Shown here in pieces: positions 19,880 to 31,479 of a stretch of DNA of 64,000 nucleotides. The notes beneath the pieces are model-generated. The model was given only the letters and a program-made list of their open reading frames with translations, did no database searches and was not told where the DNA came from. Made by a program: the position numbers and the translations under genes. Source of the stretch: Endomychus coccineus (taxonomy: Eukaryota; Arthropoda; Insecta; Coleoptera; Endomychidae); the NCBI GenBank assembly GCA_958510875.1, contig OY294067.1:259719736-259783735 (forward strand), written 5' to 3'. Each line of letters starts with the position of its first letter. Position 1 is the stretch's first letter.

Positions 19880-20325
19880 TTAGTAAATTGCAAAATTATC
19901 AGAAAATCTACCTACCTATGGACATTATTATCCACAAAAATTCAAATCACTACATACAACCCAAACTGGCTGCTCTTCAAAGCATGATAGATAGAGTTGT
20001 TCCTATCCCCATGTCAGAATTAATTAATTAATTAATTAACTGATAACGGCTATTACGAAAAAATTGTGATTGATTAATTCAAGAAAAAACATTATAATGA
20101 AGCAATGATGTTAGTTTACCTTAGTACAGTTAGGACTCATAATTATAGATCAATAATGTATGAAATCTACTTAAAAAACACGATGTTACCACATCTTCCA
20201 GAACAGATAATACGGTAGGCAAATATATCGAAAATAACACAGATAAGAATAACAAAGATCAATAATCAGGAGTATAGAAGGTATTTTGTGAAAATTGTGA
20301 TGAATGCAATATATTTTTAAAATTG
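19880..20325 (+). pseudogene. PLE linker and start of GIY-YIG (family F, sense)
   Basis: Plus frames read HYIQPKLAALQSMIDRVVPI (about 19948-20007), NGYYEKIVID (20046-20075), then NTVGKYIENNTDKNN (about 20209-20253) and CENCDEC-like sequence across frames near 20293-20315. These are the conserved segment between RT and nuclease in PLEs (K-x-x-x-x-S-x-I-x-R-x; NGY) and the Cys pair before YIG. Stops at several points. Confidence 0.7.
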
Positions 20326-20643
20326 GTTCATTTTAACACTGAGTGCTAAGATCAGTTTACTTTAACACTAGTGCAGCTAAAATGAGTTTAGCAGCATAAA
20401 CACATATTGCTTTTGACTTACTTGGCTGCAAATTTGCTACTACAGCTTTTGCAACTTCTTCAACGTCCGAAGGTGAGGACACTTCAGATTCGCTCATTTT
20501 TAAACATAAAATTAAGATATAAATGTGGATACTTGGACAAATATATCTTGACATTGCTGCTTTTCGATGGCATCTCTTATATCACGAATTTTGTATTATT
20601 TATCTCCATAGAAGAAAACAAAAATGGCTTTGATACTATCTAA

Positions 20644-20991
20644 ATGAAATTGAAATGTGATGAATTTTTTGTAACATCTCAATTACAAAAAATCAATGCA
20701 AAACGACGTGTTCTTTGCAGAAGGTGTGTTGTCCAATGTCCACATCATGTAAAAAATACAACTAGTTGTATAAATAGGTATTTATTTATTATTCATTTAA
20801 TTTATACTTTTACTGACTTTTGTAGGCAAAATAGATTTGTACAGTTTTTTTTAAGCTTAATCATTTGCAAAATATTTTGTGTTCTTACAATCATGCAATT
20901 GACCTGCAGAAGTGTACGGAAGCGAAAAATTGGGCTAACAAATGTGAAGGAAGTTAGTGATCGATTGATAACAGTTCATTTAAAAAAATGA
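20644..20991 (+). other. Unrecognised 115-aa open frame
   Basis: One of the longest open frames. It begins MKLKCDEFFVTSQLQKINAK and has a Cys-rich stretch (LCRRCVVQCPHHV) followed by a hydrophobic segment. The middle (about 20777-20826, starting GTATTTATT and ending TTTTGTAG) looks like a short intron instead of coding. I recognise no family; it may be chance or part of a decayed transposase. Confidence 0.2.
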
Positions 20992-21038
20992 CCTTTGAAT
21001 AACTAAGTCGCACAAATAAATATTGAGATAATATTTAT

Positions 21039-21510
21039 ATATAAAGATTCTTGACCCAGTATGAATTATATATAAAAATTCTCGGGAAATAGGTCACATT
21101 AACACTCTGTTTTAAAAATTTTTTGTCTTTACGTACGTTTCGGTCTCACGACCATCATCAGAAGACTTATTATGTCTAAAACTTACTGTGTATGTCGATC
21201 ACTTACTGTGTTGACATGTGTACGCTTTTGTTAAGAATTCTTCTCTGCAGTGGATTCTTGATAATTTTACTATAGCATGAGGATTACAATTTCGTTTAAT
21301 CGTGTTCCTTTCGTTTCGGCGACGTGGGCATTTTAATTGAAATTGGTGCGATTTGGACGCTTTGTGTAATACAATTAGTTTTAAGTAATCGAAAATTTTT
21401 AGACATAATAAGTCTTCGGATGATGGTCGTGAGACCAAAACGTACGTAAAGACAAAAAATTTTTAAAACAGAGTGTTAATGTGACCTATTTCCCGAGAAT
21501 TTTTATATAC
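21039..21510 (+). mobile_element. PLE family A, 472-bp derivative
   Basis: Flanked by a perfect 12-bp direct repeat GATAATATTTAT (21027-21038 and 21511-21522). Order: one-sided extension with GATTCTTGACCCAGTATGAA, antisense terminal arm (to about 21185), about 200 bp of 3' UTR including CGTTTCGGCGACGTGGGC (near 21316), then the sense terminal arm ending 21510. Same orientation as the copy at 5771 but without coding. Confidence 0.87.
21125..21166 (-). ncRNA. Hammerhead-ribozyme motif, intact, in antisense PLE A arm
   Basis: On the minus strand: stem I GTCTT (21166-21162) with AAGAC (21129-21125); CTGATGA (21161-21155); extra T; stem II GGTC-GTGA-GACC; GAAA (21141-21138); helix III CGTACG (21137-21132); T-A cleavage position (21131-21130). 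No core change from the copy at 6534. The partner in the sense arm (21412-21453 plus) has two core changes (CGGATGA and AAAA). Confidence 0.65.
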
Positions 21511-21529
21511 GATAATATTTATTGTTAAT

Positions 21530-22400
21530 CTCCGGAATGTTTAATTATTCTGTAATAAATATATCTGGATGTTTGACATAGTTTTGAAATACTGAAATTA
21601 TGACGAATAAGTCGAGACTGTCATCTGTATACACACAATTTTGTGTATTTAACCAATTGTCGTCTATTCACAGGAAGTCACTCTCAATTTTATTATGGGC
21701 TGAGTGCTCTCGAATTTCTTGCAGGTAGTCCTTTGTAGATAAAATAAATAAAATCGAAATGTATCTGTTCCCCTCAATTTCATGTCATTTGGTACCCTTT
21801 ATATCATTTTACCCTTCATCTGTTATATAAACCTGGATCTTCACTTTTGTTTGATTGCATATTATACACGTTTTATAAGGGTATGAGGACATAAATCAGG
21901 AATTCGGAACTGCCTTCCTTTCAAAATCGTGAACGCATCATATACTTTGCATAAGGATTTATGTGAATTCGATATTTGGTTTTGCTGATGTATTATTGTT
22001 CTCATAAAAATGAAACTTCTCCAACTAAAGTATAATGCTAGAAATTAGTTGCCTTCTCCCAAAAGGAAATATTCAGATAATAATATAAAGTAAGTAATAT
22101 CAATTGTTAATCCAAAAATAGGTGAGTTTCTAAAAACATTCATATAAAACAAGGCACAATAAACTCAGGGAAAAGTTGATGCTATTATGATTAATACTTA
22201 ATGTGAGACAATCCAACAACAACACTGTTGTAAGTTACTATCGACGCTCAACGCTCCATGGGAACGATAAACATAATTTTGATGTCCTCTTCTATACCAT
22301 CAAATGGGTTCCCCATTAATAGTCTATTATTTTTGAGCGATAAAGTTACATCTTAATTTTCCACAAGACTGATTTGTATAATATTATGGAAATGAGGCAT
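21530..22400. other. No recognisable gene
   Basis: AT-rich, no family motifs, no terminal-repeat structure seen. Confidence 0.5.
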
Positions 22401-22429
22401 AGAGAAGGTGTTGTAATTCTTTGTCACAG

Positions 22430-22553
22430 GCATCGGCATCTTGGTCTTTATAACACCGGGCTTGGCGGAAGTGCGTAGCGCAGGTGCTGAAGAGCGTATG
22501 TCCGTAACGATATTCACAGTCAACCATGAGGACATCTTATATCAAAAAAATTC
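22430..22553 (+). other. Exon-like island, strand uncertain
   Basis: A relatively GC-rich patch in AT-rich DNA. On the plus strand TTCTTTGTCACAG (to about 22430) is a good splice acceptor, and one frame continues as IGILVFITPGLAEVRSAGAE to a stop about 40 codons in. On the minus strand an equally long frame starts MSSWLTVNIVTDIRSSAPAL. Both could be chance. No family recognised. Confidence 0.2.
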
Positions 22554-23368
22554 ACACTGACCAACTATTACTGATAGCTTCCGTTCGATAAATCTACATG
22601 TCATGTTTTCCATATAATTATCGCAACAATTATCTGAATTGTTAAAAAATTCGAGAATAAAAATAAAAATAATTTTCTTAACTGCCCAATTGTAATTATG
22701 GAAATGTATTCAACATTGATATCAGGATGTCTTATACGTGTAAGTGCTTGTGGAATTTCTGTGAATTTTTGAAGTCAATGTACCCTAATTTAAAACCGTT
22801 TTATAAAATCCTTGTGAATAGTCATTAAATTTTGTTCTCAGTTTTTTTTTCACAAACATGAATAAACATGAAGTTAGGAAACTACCAGCCAGGAAGTCAA
22901 TCAATATAACAGTTTCTTAATAAATATTATTTAAACATGTGATACATTTTTTCAGTGGTGTAAGGATTTGCACTTTTGAATACTACTCTAATAATTATTC
23001 AAACTCATGGATTCACAATTTTTTCTGATCATACATTTTCTGCCTTGATATTATCTCAATCTCAATAGTTCCTCAAAAGTTCCCAATAGTTAAGAACAAA
23101 AGTAACCCCTCTATCTTGGAACGTATTTACAACAATTATTCCTTTATTCGAAATACATTAAGAAATAAGTCATATTGTAATATTTTAAAACAAAGTTAAA
23201 GAAATTGGAAAATTCTGAATTCATAATTATATTTGTGATTTTATTATCATTATGACAATAATACATCAGTAATAAGAAAATTGATTAAACTCAGTGATTA
23301 CGTCATGAAAATACATTGTCGAGTCAAATAAGATAACTAAATATTAAAAATTAGATTTTCACACTACT

Positions 23369-23532
23369 TTAATAAATAAATCTAACTGTATTCTCGCTAG
23401 TACTGTTATTCTTCAAACAAATATAACAAAATGCTAACTTAAGACAAAAGAAAAGTTGTAAGCTAGTACTTTGTAATATTTGCTTGAAGAAGCTACGGTG
23501 TTAGCGAAATCATAGTTACATTTATTTATTAA
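23369..23532. mobile_element. PLE family C, palindromic solo-arm derivative
   Basis: Two facing copies of the family C 3' end separated by a short centre. Left arm TTAATAAATAAATCTAAC and TATTCTTCAAACAAATATAA (23369-23446); right arm on the complement TTAATAAATAAATGTAAC and CTTCTTCAAGCAAATATTAC (23532-23457). The right arm has a hammerhead-like TTGAAGA, GCTA...TAGC, GAAA order at about 23484-23510. No coding, and no clear target duplication. Confidence 0.65.
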
Positions 23533-23539
23533 ACAACTG

Positions 23540-25280
23540 ACTATCGAACTTCTGATAGTTAGTTTATTTGACAACGGTAATATATCAAAATTTGTTGCAC
23601 GAATATTTTTTTGTCAAATATAATTACGTAACTGAATTAATATTATTGAAATTTTGTCATTATAATATATAGTTGCATAAAAGCTTCATAAAATCTTGAA
23701 ACACAGTTACTCCCTCCAATTCCCAATGCTAAGATTACATAGTTTCGAGAAAAAGAAAATAGAATCAATTATTATAAATTATTATATGGAAAATAAAAAT
23801 GCAAGTTGTAAATTATTTTGTTTGGAATCCAAGAAATATTCAAAATGTATGAATGTTGAAGAATTTCATTTGTTTTGAGGAATTTTGCACATGACCTATT
23901 AACCCTCAAAAATAAAATTGTATTCGCTTAATTTTCATATTTTTGGTCTGAAACTAAACAAAAAGAAAGAAAGGATGACGTACATTATCCAATTTTGTAT
24001 ATTTATTTAAGTAAATATTCTGTGTGATTCCATGGGTGAATTCACTTTACACTAATTATTTTCGGCATTTTTATTAAGTGCTTTGTTTGCATCATTCTAG
24101 GTATTACGAGCACTATAGTTTGTTTATCCGCAACCCTTTGACTGGGCGCGGTAGAGACGCTACCTCTAGGGTCACAAATCTCTTCCACATATACATACGA
24201 TCCTTCTTTTGTGTTCCTAATAATAAAACACATTTTTCTTTTCCACTAGAGCATGGTTTATATCATATTTTTTACTGAATGTTAAAAGGGTCCACGTAAG
24301 ATCCTATACAGGGTAAATTATATTTTACCAGAGGGTTGAATACATGTTTTACATCGTAGTATTATTATGCATATGTTGCTCGACGGTTTTTTAATTTACA
24401 AACGTGGCTTCACACGGAGTCGTTACAACCACGGCTACCTGTTATTCTATATTGTAATATGACGCCGTTAAAAGCTATAGAATCATCCTCTGAGTTGTTT
24501 GTTCGTAGTTTATTGGTCAATATTATACAGATCGAAATAATATAAAAATGAATATCCTATTTGAAAGTACAGAAAAAATAATCATAAGTGTGAAAAGATG
24601 CTGCAAATTAATTGTTTTCACGATTTTTAGACAGATGATTTGTGCAAAATAGTATGTAGAAATACATTATATAACAGTATTTTTCCATGTTAAGCCCAGA
24701 TTTTAACAACTGATGTAAATTTTGTTGGCATATTTGTCGCTTACGCCTATTTTAACTCGCTATTTAGCCCTTTTAGGTGGCCGCTTACTTCTCTCGGTCT
24801 CAATATTTTGTCTCTATTGAATGAGTACTCACGTCTCAAATACACCTAACGTTTTGGAAGAAGCATTGTTGAAGATGATGTATACGCCATTTAGTAAGTA
24901 ATAAAATGAAGGATCTGCTAATAATATCTAGCACTAAATTAAGATGAACGAATTCCATAATTGAAATCTATGAAATAATATTGTGCGTCAGTCTTCACTC
25001 ACTAAAATTGAAAAACGCTCTATTCAATTAATTCAAAATCTTGTATTTTCAATCCATTTTTTGCTATTAGATCGCAATAATTTTTATATGAAGCTATATT
25101 GTCTATAAATCTGAATTTTTTATAAAACTGTAAGGAAGTATTACGCAGGAAATAAGAAGGAAATCAATAAAAACTTTTCTTGACAAAACTGTACGAAATA
25201 ATATCTATTTTGAGAATAGAATAAATGTTTAAAAAAGTTGTTCCTTACGACAGAGACATAGTTGAAGAGGCATAGTTGAA
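23540..25280. other. No recognisable gene
   Basis: AT-rich. A small GC-richer patch at 24110-24185 contains GCGCGGTAGAGACGCTACC, which can fold (GGTAG/CTACC), but no family was recognised. Short frames at 23696-23878 and 24042-24278 show no motifs. Confidence 0.5.
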
Positions 25281-25289
25281 TCAATCTAT

Positions 25290-25681
25290 CTATGGATTAA
25301 AACGGGGGCGGACTATTCCAGAGCACATAGACCAATCGATTGGACTCATTGTGCGCCTCTTGATACTAGACTCAGTCCAGCAGCCCTAAGGCAACTTCAT
25401 TTGCTATATCACAGACACCAATTTCACTTCTTGAATCTGTAGTTCGGTCTCAGCTAGTCCATGGCGGAGGTTCGGATTGCATAGACCTCGGCCCGAAAAA
25501 GGATTAGTTGAGCACCTAGGGAAACTGAAAGTTCCACCCAAGGTGTGCACGAATAGATTTGGCCCCCCTCCCCCCAGACTGCCCAGCCGTGACCCCGTTC
25601 ATGAACCACACGAGTCCCCCTGACGGAAGTGGTCCCCCAGTTCGCTCTGTGGGTTATGAGGAAGTCTGGTGCTTGAAACAC
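25290..25681 (-). pseudogene. Non-LTR retrotransposon (family J) RNase H fragment and 3' end
   Basis: The minus strand reads YSCTPWVELSVSLGAQLILF then RAEVYAIRTSA, matching the SLG...FQAEVYAI block with the catalytic Glu of the RNase H domain in Jockey/I-type elements. Lower coordinates hold a 3' end (minus AAGAGGCGCACAATGAGTCC near 25360) also found at 41480-41510. Stops follow the motif, and the upstream RT is missing. Confidence 0.7.
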
Positions 25682-25689
25682 TTCTTCCG

Positions 25690-28600
25690 ATTATACCGGA
25701 AATCGTAATAAACTTTATTATTCAAAGTTTTCTAATGACTACTACATATATTTGTAATACGATGTTGTTTCAAATTGGTTGTGAGCTGATACATCAAAAA
25801 TAGATACAAAATCAAAATTTTTGGAATCGGATTCAGTTGAAACAGCCAGCTGATATTTGTTACATCAATGGACACATGATTGAATCTTCTTCCAATTATT
25901 ATTGAGGGCCATCATACCCAAACAGTTTTTGAGCAGCAAAAGTGACATGGTGTAAGAATGACAGAAATCACCATTAAACATTCATGCGACACTCTCTATT
26001 ATTTATCAATAGACCAGATACCATCACACTAATAAGAATATTCATATACTGAGTTCACATTTGTGGAATCTTCTTTGCAGAGAATAAAATCAAAAACTCT
26101 ACCACTGTAGATTTTTTTTTAATATTCACAAATCTTGCCAGCTACGCTAGAATCATTTGAGAGGAAGCTAAATTGAAAATGTTACTTAATAGTACATATT
26201 TGTATTTACAGGGATGTAGATGTGTATAGGAAAAATGGAAATTGTATTGTTTTATTGTGTACTGTTAACGAATTAAACTTGGTAAAGTATTAACGGTAGT
26301 TTTCCTTAAATCAATATTCATCAATTTATCTTTATTTCTGTATATCTAAATGGTTTCTAGATTATTCCAGTATTTACTGAAGATCGGTTTTAAAGGAAAC
26401 AAATAATTCTCCAAAATGCCAGCCCGTCCGTAAGACATGACTAAGAGGTACTGCCGATTTTTTTAACGTGATGAAAATGTTCATTATATAGTGAAAATAT
26501 TCCCTTTTATTTGACCTTTATGAATTTATCTACAAAATTGACAGTGAATGTTATACACACCTGATTTCTCAATATTGAGAACTTCCTCTGACAATATTTT
26601 GAATTTATTATTTCTTTTATAAACGGGTTTTATGTTAACTCTATTGAAAATGTTTAAAATTAATAATGCAAGCTAAATGTATACATGAGAACTTTCAGCA
26701 TTTTTTTGTAATTCTATGGTATTGAAATAGTATTTTCTAAGAGAAGTTTCTCATAGCTTATTCAATAATTTATTTATTAAAGATACAGTCTAATTCTTCA
26801 CCATATCTTTCTTTAATAAATGGAATATGTAGGAGTCTGTAAATTAATTAATTATAAGTATGTTATTTGTATGTGTAGGCTTTTTGTATAAATCTCTATT
26901 TTTCTCTAGCTAAGAGGGAATTTTGCAGAGACATATTGATTATTCAGCATGTTCGTAGAATATTATTTAAATTAAAATGTTTATCAGTTATCGAATAAGC
27001 TTTGGGGAAAGTTTCCGAGTTTTGCTATAAATGTGATTAATAAACTTTGTTCCATGCAAAGTGACGTTTAAATTTAATATTCTGTATTTTTTATATATGT
27101 ATATTATGATTAAATTAACATGAAGTAAAGGCTTCTACGATCGATATGGTATATAATTCTCTGTAACCAGTTTTTCCATATACATGGAAACAATGAGACA
27201 ACGTCAAATGAAATTAAGGTTTCGCCCTCGTCAAGATTTATGTTTTATAATGTCTCAATTAGTTCAAAGTACTGAGAAAGTAGGAGGCGAATTTAATTTA
27301 TTAAAATAACTGACAAGTCATTTCGCAATATTATTTATGTTATAATATTAATATTCGAAACTACTGGTCTCATTTTGTTAACTAGCTATCGAATCATGGC
27401 TAAATGTCAATTTGTTCGTTGGATTTGTTGTTGATTTAGCCAATTCCTAACAATCTGATTTGTTCATAATAGGAAATTTGCAGAGATTTGGTGGTTCATA
27501 GAGGATATAATGAAGGTGGGTTAACTCTACTTTCATCAGAGATTTTCAATTTTGCTTGTATCGGAAGTTATTACAAATTTTATGACTAAATACGTCGCGA
27601 ATGCATTAATTCATCGTACTTATCTCATGAAACAAGTGATTCCTAACATGATATAAATTTCCTCGATCATTAAGAAGTACGGTTTTTCATCCCTCCATAG
27701 AAGATATCGAATATATGTCAGTATTCGTATATTTATTTGTAAGTTCGTTTTTTATCTTACTAATTTGATCCTCAACGAACATTCCAAAGTAACAATGTTG
27801 ATGGGAATTTTTCTCAACTCGCGTTCTTGTTACGCCAGATAGAAATCGATATTTTCACCCCTTCTCGTATGCAGATGTTGAACTTGGGATAGATCAGGTT
27901 AGAGGAACCTGAATTTTTAATTTGAAGCACGAATGATTATCAATCCCCACCAGCCTTTAAACCCCTCCTAGATCGGAATAAATATATGATAGGGTTATCT
28001 CCACGATAATATTCGTTTTTAGTTACTGATGACTTTGGTTTCTTATAATATCCGGAGATAAACAGCTACACTCTTAAAATGTCTGTCATTATGTTGGTGC
28101 GTTGATGTGATTATAAGTTTCCTGGAGTGAATCGGTTTCAATCAAGTTTTACTATCAACGGAAACACCTTGCAGTCTTCAAATACACGTGACCGCTAAGG
28201 ATTATTCTATTAATTGGTTTTGACCACAAAGGTAAGACAGTCTCTAATTGAATTTATCTGTTGAGACAGCATTTCATGGGTAATTAGGTCGTAAATACTA
28301 TTTTCTGGAATACTTTGAGACTTGATTATTATAGTTGATAAGACATAAGGGTCTATTTTAATTTGCTGACTTAATTATTAGTAATATTTATTGAGTGGAA
28401 TGTTTCCAGCAAGTTGCCTGTCATGTTGAAATTTACAATTGCTTATTTTATACTTGAATGTAATTAGATTTTATCACACATTTTATATATTTAAAAAAAT
28501 GTCAATTCCTTTATTGACGTTGATTATTATCAATAGATTTGTTTTTTTTTGCTTTAACATTAAACTGAGTTCTCCGTTATTTTATGATATTCCATTATAA

Positions 28601-29770
28601 CAATGAAACTAAGGTTCATTTTGTTAATTATCATTGAATTCATTCACTAAACTTTGATTGAAATTTCGCAGTTGATAAATTCAATTCTTCTATGTTTTGA
28701 AAATTGAATTATAAATTTCGAAATTGAAATCAACGTTCACTGGATAAATTCAATGATAATTATTAAATCGAAGTAAATATAAATTTTATTGTTCTACTTA
28801 AACATTATTATCTAAAATAATCCTTGAATGATGAATACTTAATTATACCGAATAGATTGGGGTCCTCGTTGCGGAAAATATTAATAGAATAGAATGGTTT
28901 TCAATTAAACCATTTAAAAAGAAATTATGAAATACATAAGGAAGAACCATCGACCAATCATCAATACAACAATCCAAAATAAACTGAATGATAATGATAT
29001 TTTTCAGGGAACTATAAAGATAAGAACTAACTGTTTTCAACTCATTTTGATTCTGGAAAATGTAATAAAACTCATTACCGAACCAGGAGTCGCTACCGAT
29101 TATTATAACAATCGTTTAGTGAGATTTTATTTCCTCCAGAACTATAATCTATTATCTAAAATTATGTACATTATCTTCTTCACTGGTGTTGCTCAGTTAA
29201 CATGCAATAAATAAGATTTAATTCAATTCACAGTTGAAAAGCAGACAACTTCTACGTAAACCTATATAATAGTGGCAAATTACAGAACCGCAAGTCATTC
29301 TGTAAATTTATCCGTCAACCGCAATTATCGTCTAATAATAATATAAATAATAATTTCATTACAAAATTCACTTTAAGTATGCCCTGAAGATGTTACAATG
29401 GTAGAGGTGATTAAATGTATATGTACGAAATATAATTATCGTTCCTTGAAGTTTGTCTTCCAGTAGGAGAACCTAAATATAGAGGTGGAGGCGGAAGTTA
29501 TTATAGCAAAATGTCATAAATCACATAACGGTAATAGCTAAAATATGAAAATGCTAAAATGTAAGATTGAATTTGCTATTCTTCAAGATTGGTTGAACGT
29601 GGAATATTAAATGGCGCATAATGATGTCAATTATTTTTGTCAATAAACAAAACATCAAATACCTACCTCTTGAACTTGTGAATATGAACCGAACGTTCGT
29701 AGCTTCTTTACTATATCCTGTATCAAATGAATAGTATTTACTTGTAACGGCTCATTTTAATAGTAGTGAG
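25690..29770. other. No recognisable gene
   Basis: About 4 kb of AT-rich DNA. No reading frame with a family motif, no tRNA, and no foldback structure noticed. The open frames at 28843-29214 overlap on opposite strands and look like chance. Confidence 0.5.
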
Positions 29771-29799
29771 GAGATCGAGTTTCATCAAGGTCATTCCGT

Positions 29800-30060
29800 G
29801 TTTTCATTACGACATCGTAGTAGGCGGAAATCATTAATTGAGGTGCAAGTTAGACGAAGTTGTGTAGGTCATGGCCGTCGCGACGCGAACAGACGAGAGA
29901 GCGTACTAATCACCCACTTTAACTACCAATCGGAACAAGCGACGGTGACGGTTAATCACTTTACATCCTCCCTCACGCTGTTAGTTTGTTCTCTATGTAC
30001 CGGGTCGATTCCCCTTCTAACACAGAGACCATTCATTTCACATTCATCGTCCTCCATTAT
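29800..30060. promoter_or_regulatory. CpG-rich, promoter-like island
   Basis: Dense in CG dinucleotides (GGCCGTCGCGACGCGAAC near 29873, ACGAGAGAGCG, GCGACGGTGACGG), unlike the flanking DNA. GAGAGAG and CCAAT words occur. A 90-codon plus frame (29798-30070) spans it but has no family motif. Could be a promoter or 5' UTR of a flanking gene; orientation unknown. Confidence 0.3.
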
Positions 30061-30469
30061 ACAAGGATAATTGCAGGGGTTACTGGAATGTCATTAACCT
30101 ATTTTGACCAATCCAACGCTTTTGTAGATATTCAACCATTTGTTTCCAGATAAGGTACGAACCGTAAGTAAAAGAGTATACTGAATTTTGGTAGAACTGA
30201 ATAGAAACACGAAAAATAAACGTTTACAAAATATAAATATGCATTAGCAGTTAACGTTTTTGAATCTAAGCTATACTTAAAAGTATTCCAAGGGCAACCC
30301 TTTAAAGCTAAAACATCCAACAGATGTGATTTAACACATTTTTTAGTGTCGTTTGTTTCGCATCTTCCAAAATTATGTCGTTACACATTAACTAATAGAA
30401 TTGTACAGATAATTGAATACAATCAGCCACTACGTGATGAACATAAACATAAACTTGAATAAAATAACT

Positions 30470-31475
30470 ATCAAAAGTTGTGACTATAGTTTCACTAATA
30501 CAAACAAAGTAGCTTGTTCAAACAAATATTACAGAGCACTAACTTACTACGAAAAAGCTGCTCAATATATAACTTTAATGACAATATTAGGATAGATTTA
30601 TTGGAATTTTACCTAATTGTGTTTTACCCATTAAGAGATTAAACGATAAACTTGTACGAAACAGAAAATATAATTATACAGATTTAACAAGGGAGAATTA
30701 TTAAGTATTTGTTGATCGTTTAATTAAAAATTGGACTTCTAGTATTCATAAATTTTCAGGCATTCCAGCAAATTTAATTTATTACTTTTATTCTGAATGT
30801 ATAAAATCTTAAAATTATTATTGAAGTTATGGTTTTCTACAATTAAATGTTGAGCTAAGTTGAATCCGGTTTATTATTAATGAAACAACGCTTAGGTTCT
30901 TTGATCCGTTTTTTAGAGGTCCTATCTGTCTGACCAATGTATATCATAGGGCCAGACTCACATGTCAACTTGTTAACCCCACATTTGTCTTCATCGGATA
31001 ATTTATCCTTATCATTTTATAAATTGGGTTAAATCCAATTAGGTGAAATTCCAAATTTAATTTATTACTTTCATTCTGAATGTATAAAATCTTAAAATTA
31101 TTATTGAAGTTATTGTTTTCTACAATTAAATGTTCCTCTAAGTTGAATCCTGTTTATTATTAATGAAACAACGCTTATGTTATTTGATCCGTTTTTTAGA
31201 GGTCTCATCTGTCTGACCAATGTATATCATAGGGACAGACCAACATGTCAACTTGTTAACCCCACGTTTGTCTACATCGGATAATTTATCCCTATCGTTT
31301 CATAAATTGGGTTAAATCCAATTAGGTAAAATTCCAAAATATTCATCAATCCTAAGACTATCATTAAAGTTATATATTAGGTAGCTCTTTTGTAGTAAGT
31401 TAGTACTTTGTAATTGTTTGAAGAAACTATACTGTGTTAGGGGAACTATAGTCACATTTATTTATTAAACTCTTA
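30470..31475 (-). mobile_element. PLE family C with inverted arms and internal duplication
   Basis: Minus-strand PLE. The 3' arm is at 30477-30625 (GTGACTATAGTTTC, ATTACAGAGCACTAACTTAC) and an inverted copy of it lies at the 5' side, 31325-31460 (GTAAGTTAGTACTTTGTAAT, GAACTATAGTCAC), followed by a short extension ATTTATTTATTAAAC found only there. Between the arms are two tandem copies, 283 bp apart, of the GIY-YIG segment (30771-31053 and 31054-31340). No clear flanking direct repeat was found. Confidence 0.75.
30650..31340 (-). pseudogene. PLE GIY-YIG region, tandemly duplicated (family C)
   Basis: The minus strand, allowing for stops and indels, reads GVNKLTCWSVPMIYIGQT (about 31270-31215) then KKRIK, HKRCFINNK; the same is repeated about 283 bp downstream as CGVNKLTCESGPMIYIGQT (near 30990-30930). 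MIYIGQT is the YIG half of GIY-YIG. After the second copy comes the NDQQILNNSPLLNL tail (near 30715-30675). Both copies carry stops. Confidence 0.75.
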
Positions 31476-31479
31476 ATAA

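Larger units (their letters stand above)
19340..20330 (+). mobile_element. PLE family F inverted pair
   Basis: Two facing PLE fragments joined near 19885. The minus-strand arm (19885 down to 19340) encodes a GIY-YIG region and a 3' UTR with a terminal motif at about 19375-19405 (minus TTTGATAGAGCCACC, TGTTGAAACATG). The plus-strand part (19870-20330) carries the RT-nuclease linker and the start of the GIY-YIG region, ending at GATGAATGCAATATA (about 20311). Both contain NNTV/NTVGKYI-type sequence (minus about 19850, plus about 20205), showing they are copies of the same family. No direct repeat flanking the pair was found. Confidence 0.75.

Noticed and set aside
20644..20991. 115-codon frame as a piggyBac-type Cys-rich tail
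   Set aside because: Cysteine spacing does not fit convincingly and the middle looks intronic; left as unrecognised.
29798..30070. 90-codon plus-strand open frame
   Set aside because: Openness is explained by GC/CpG richness of the island; no domain or signal recognised and no splice context.
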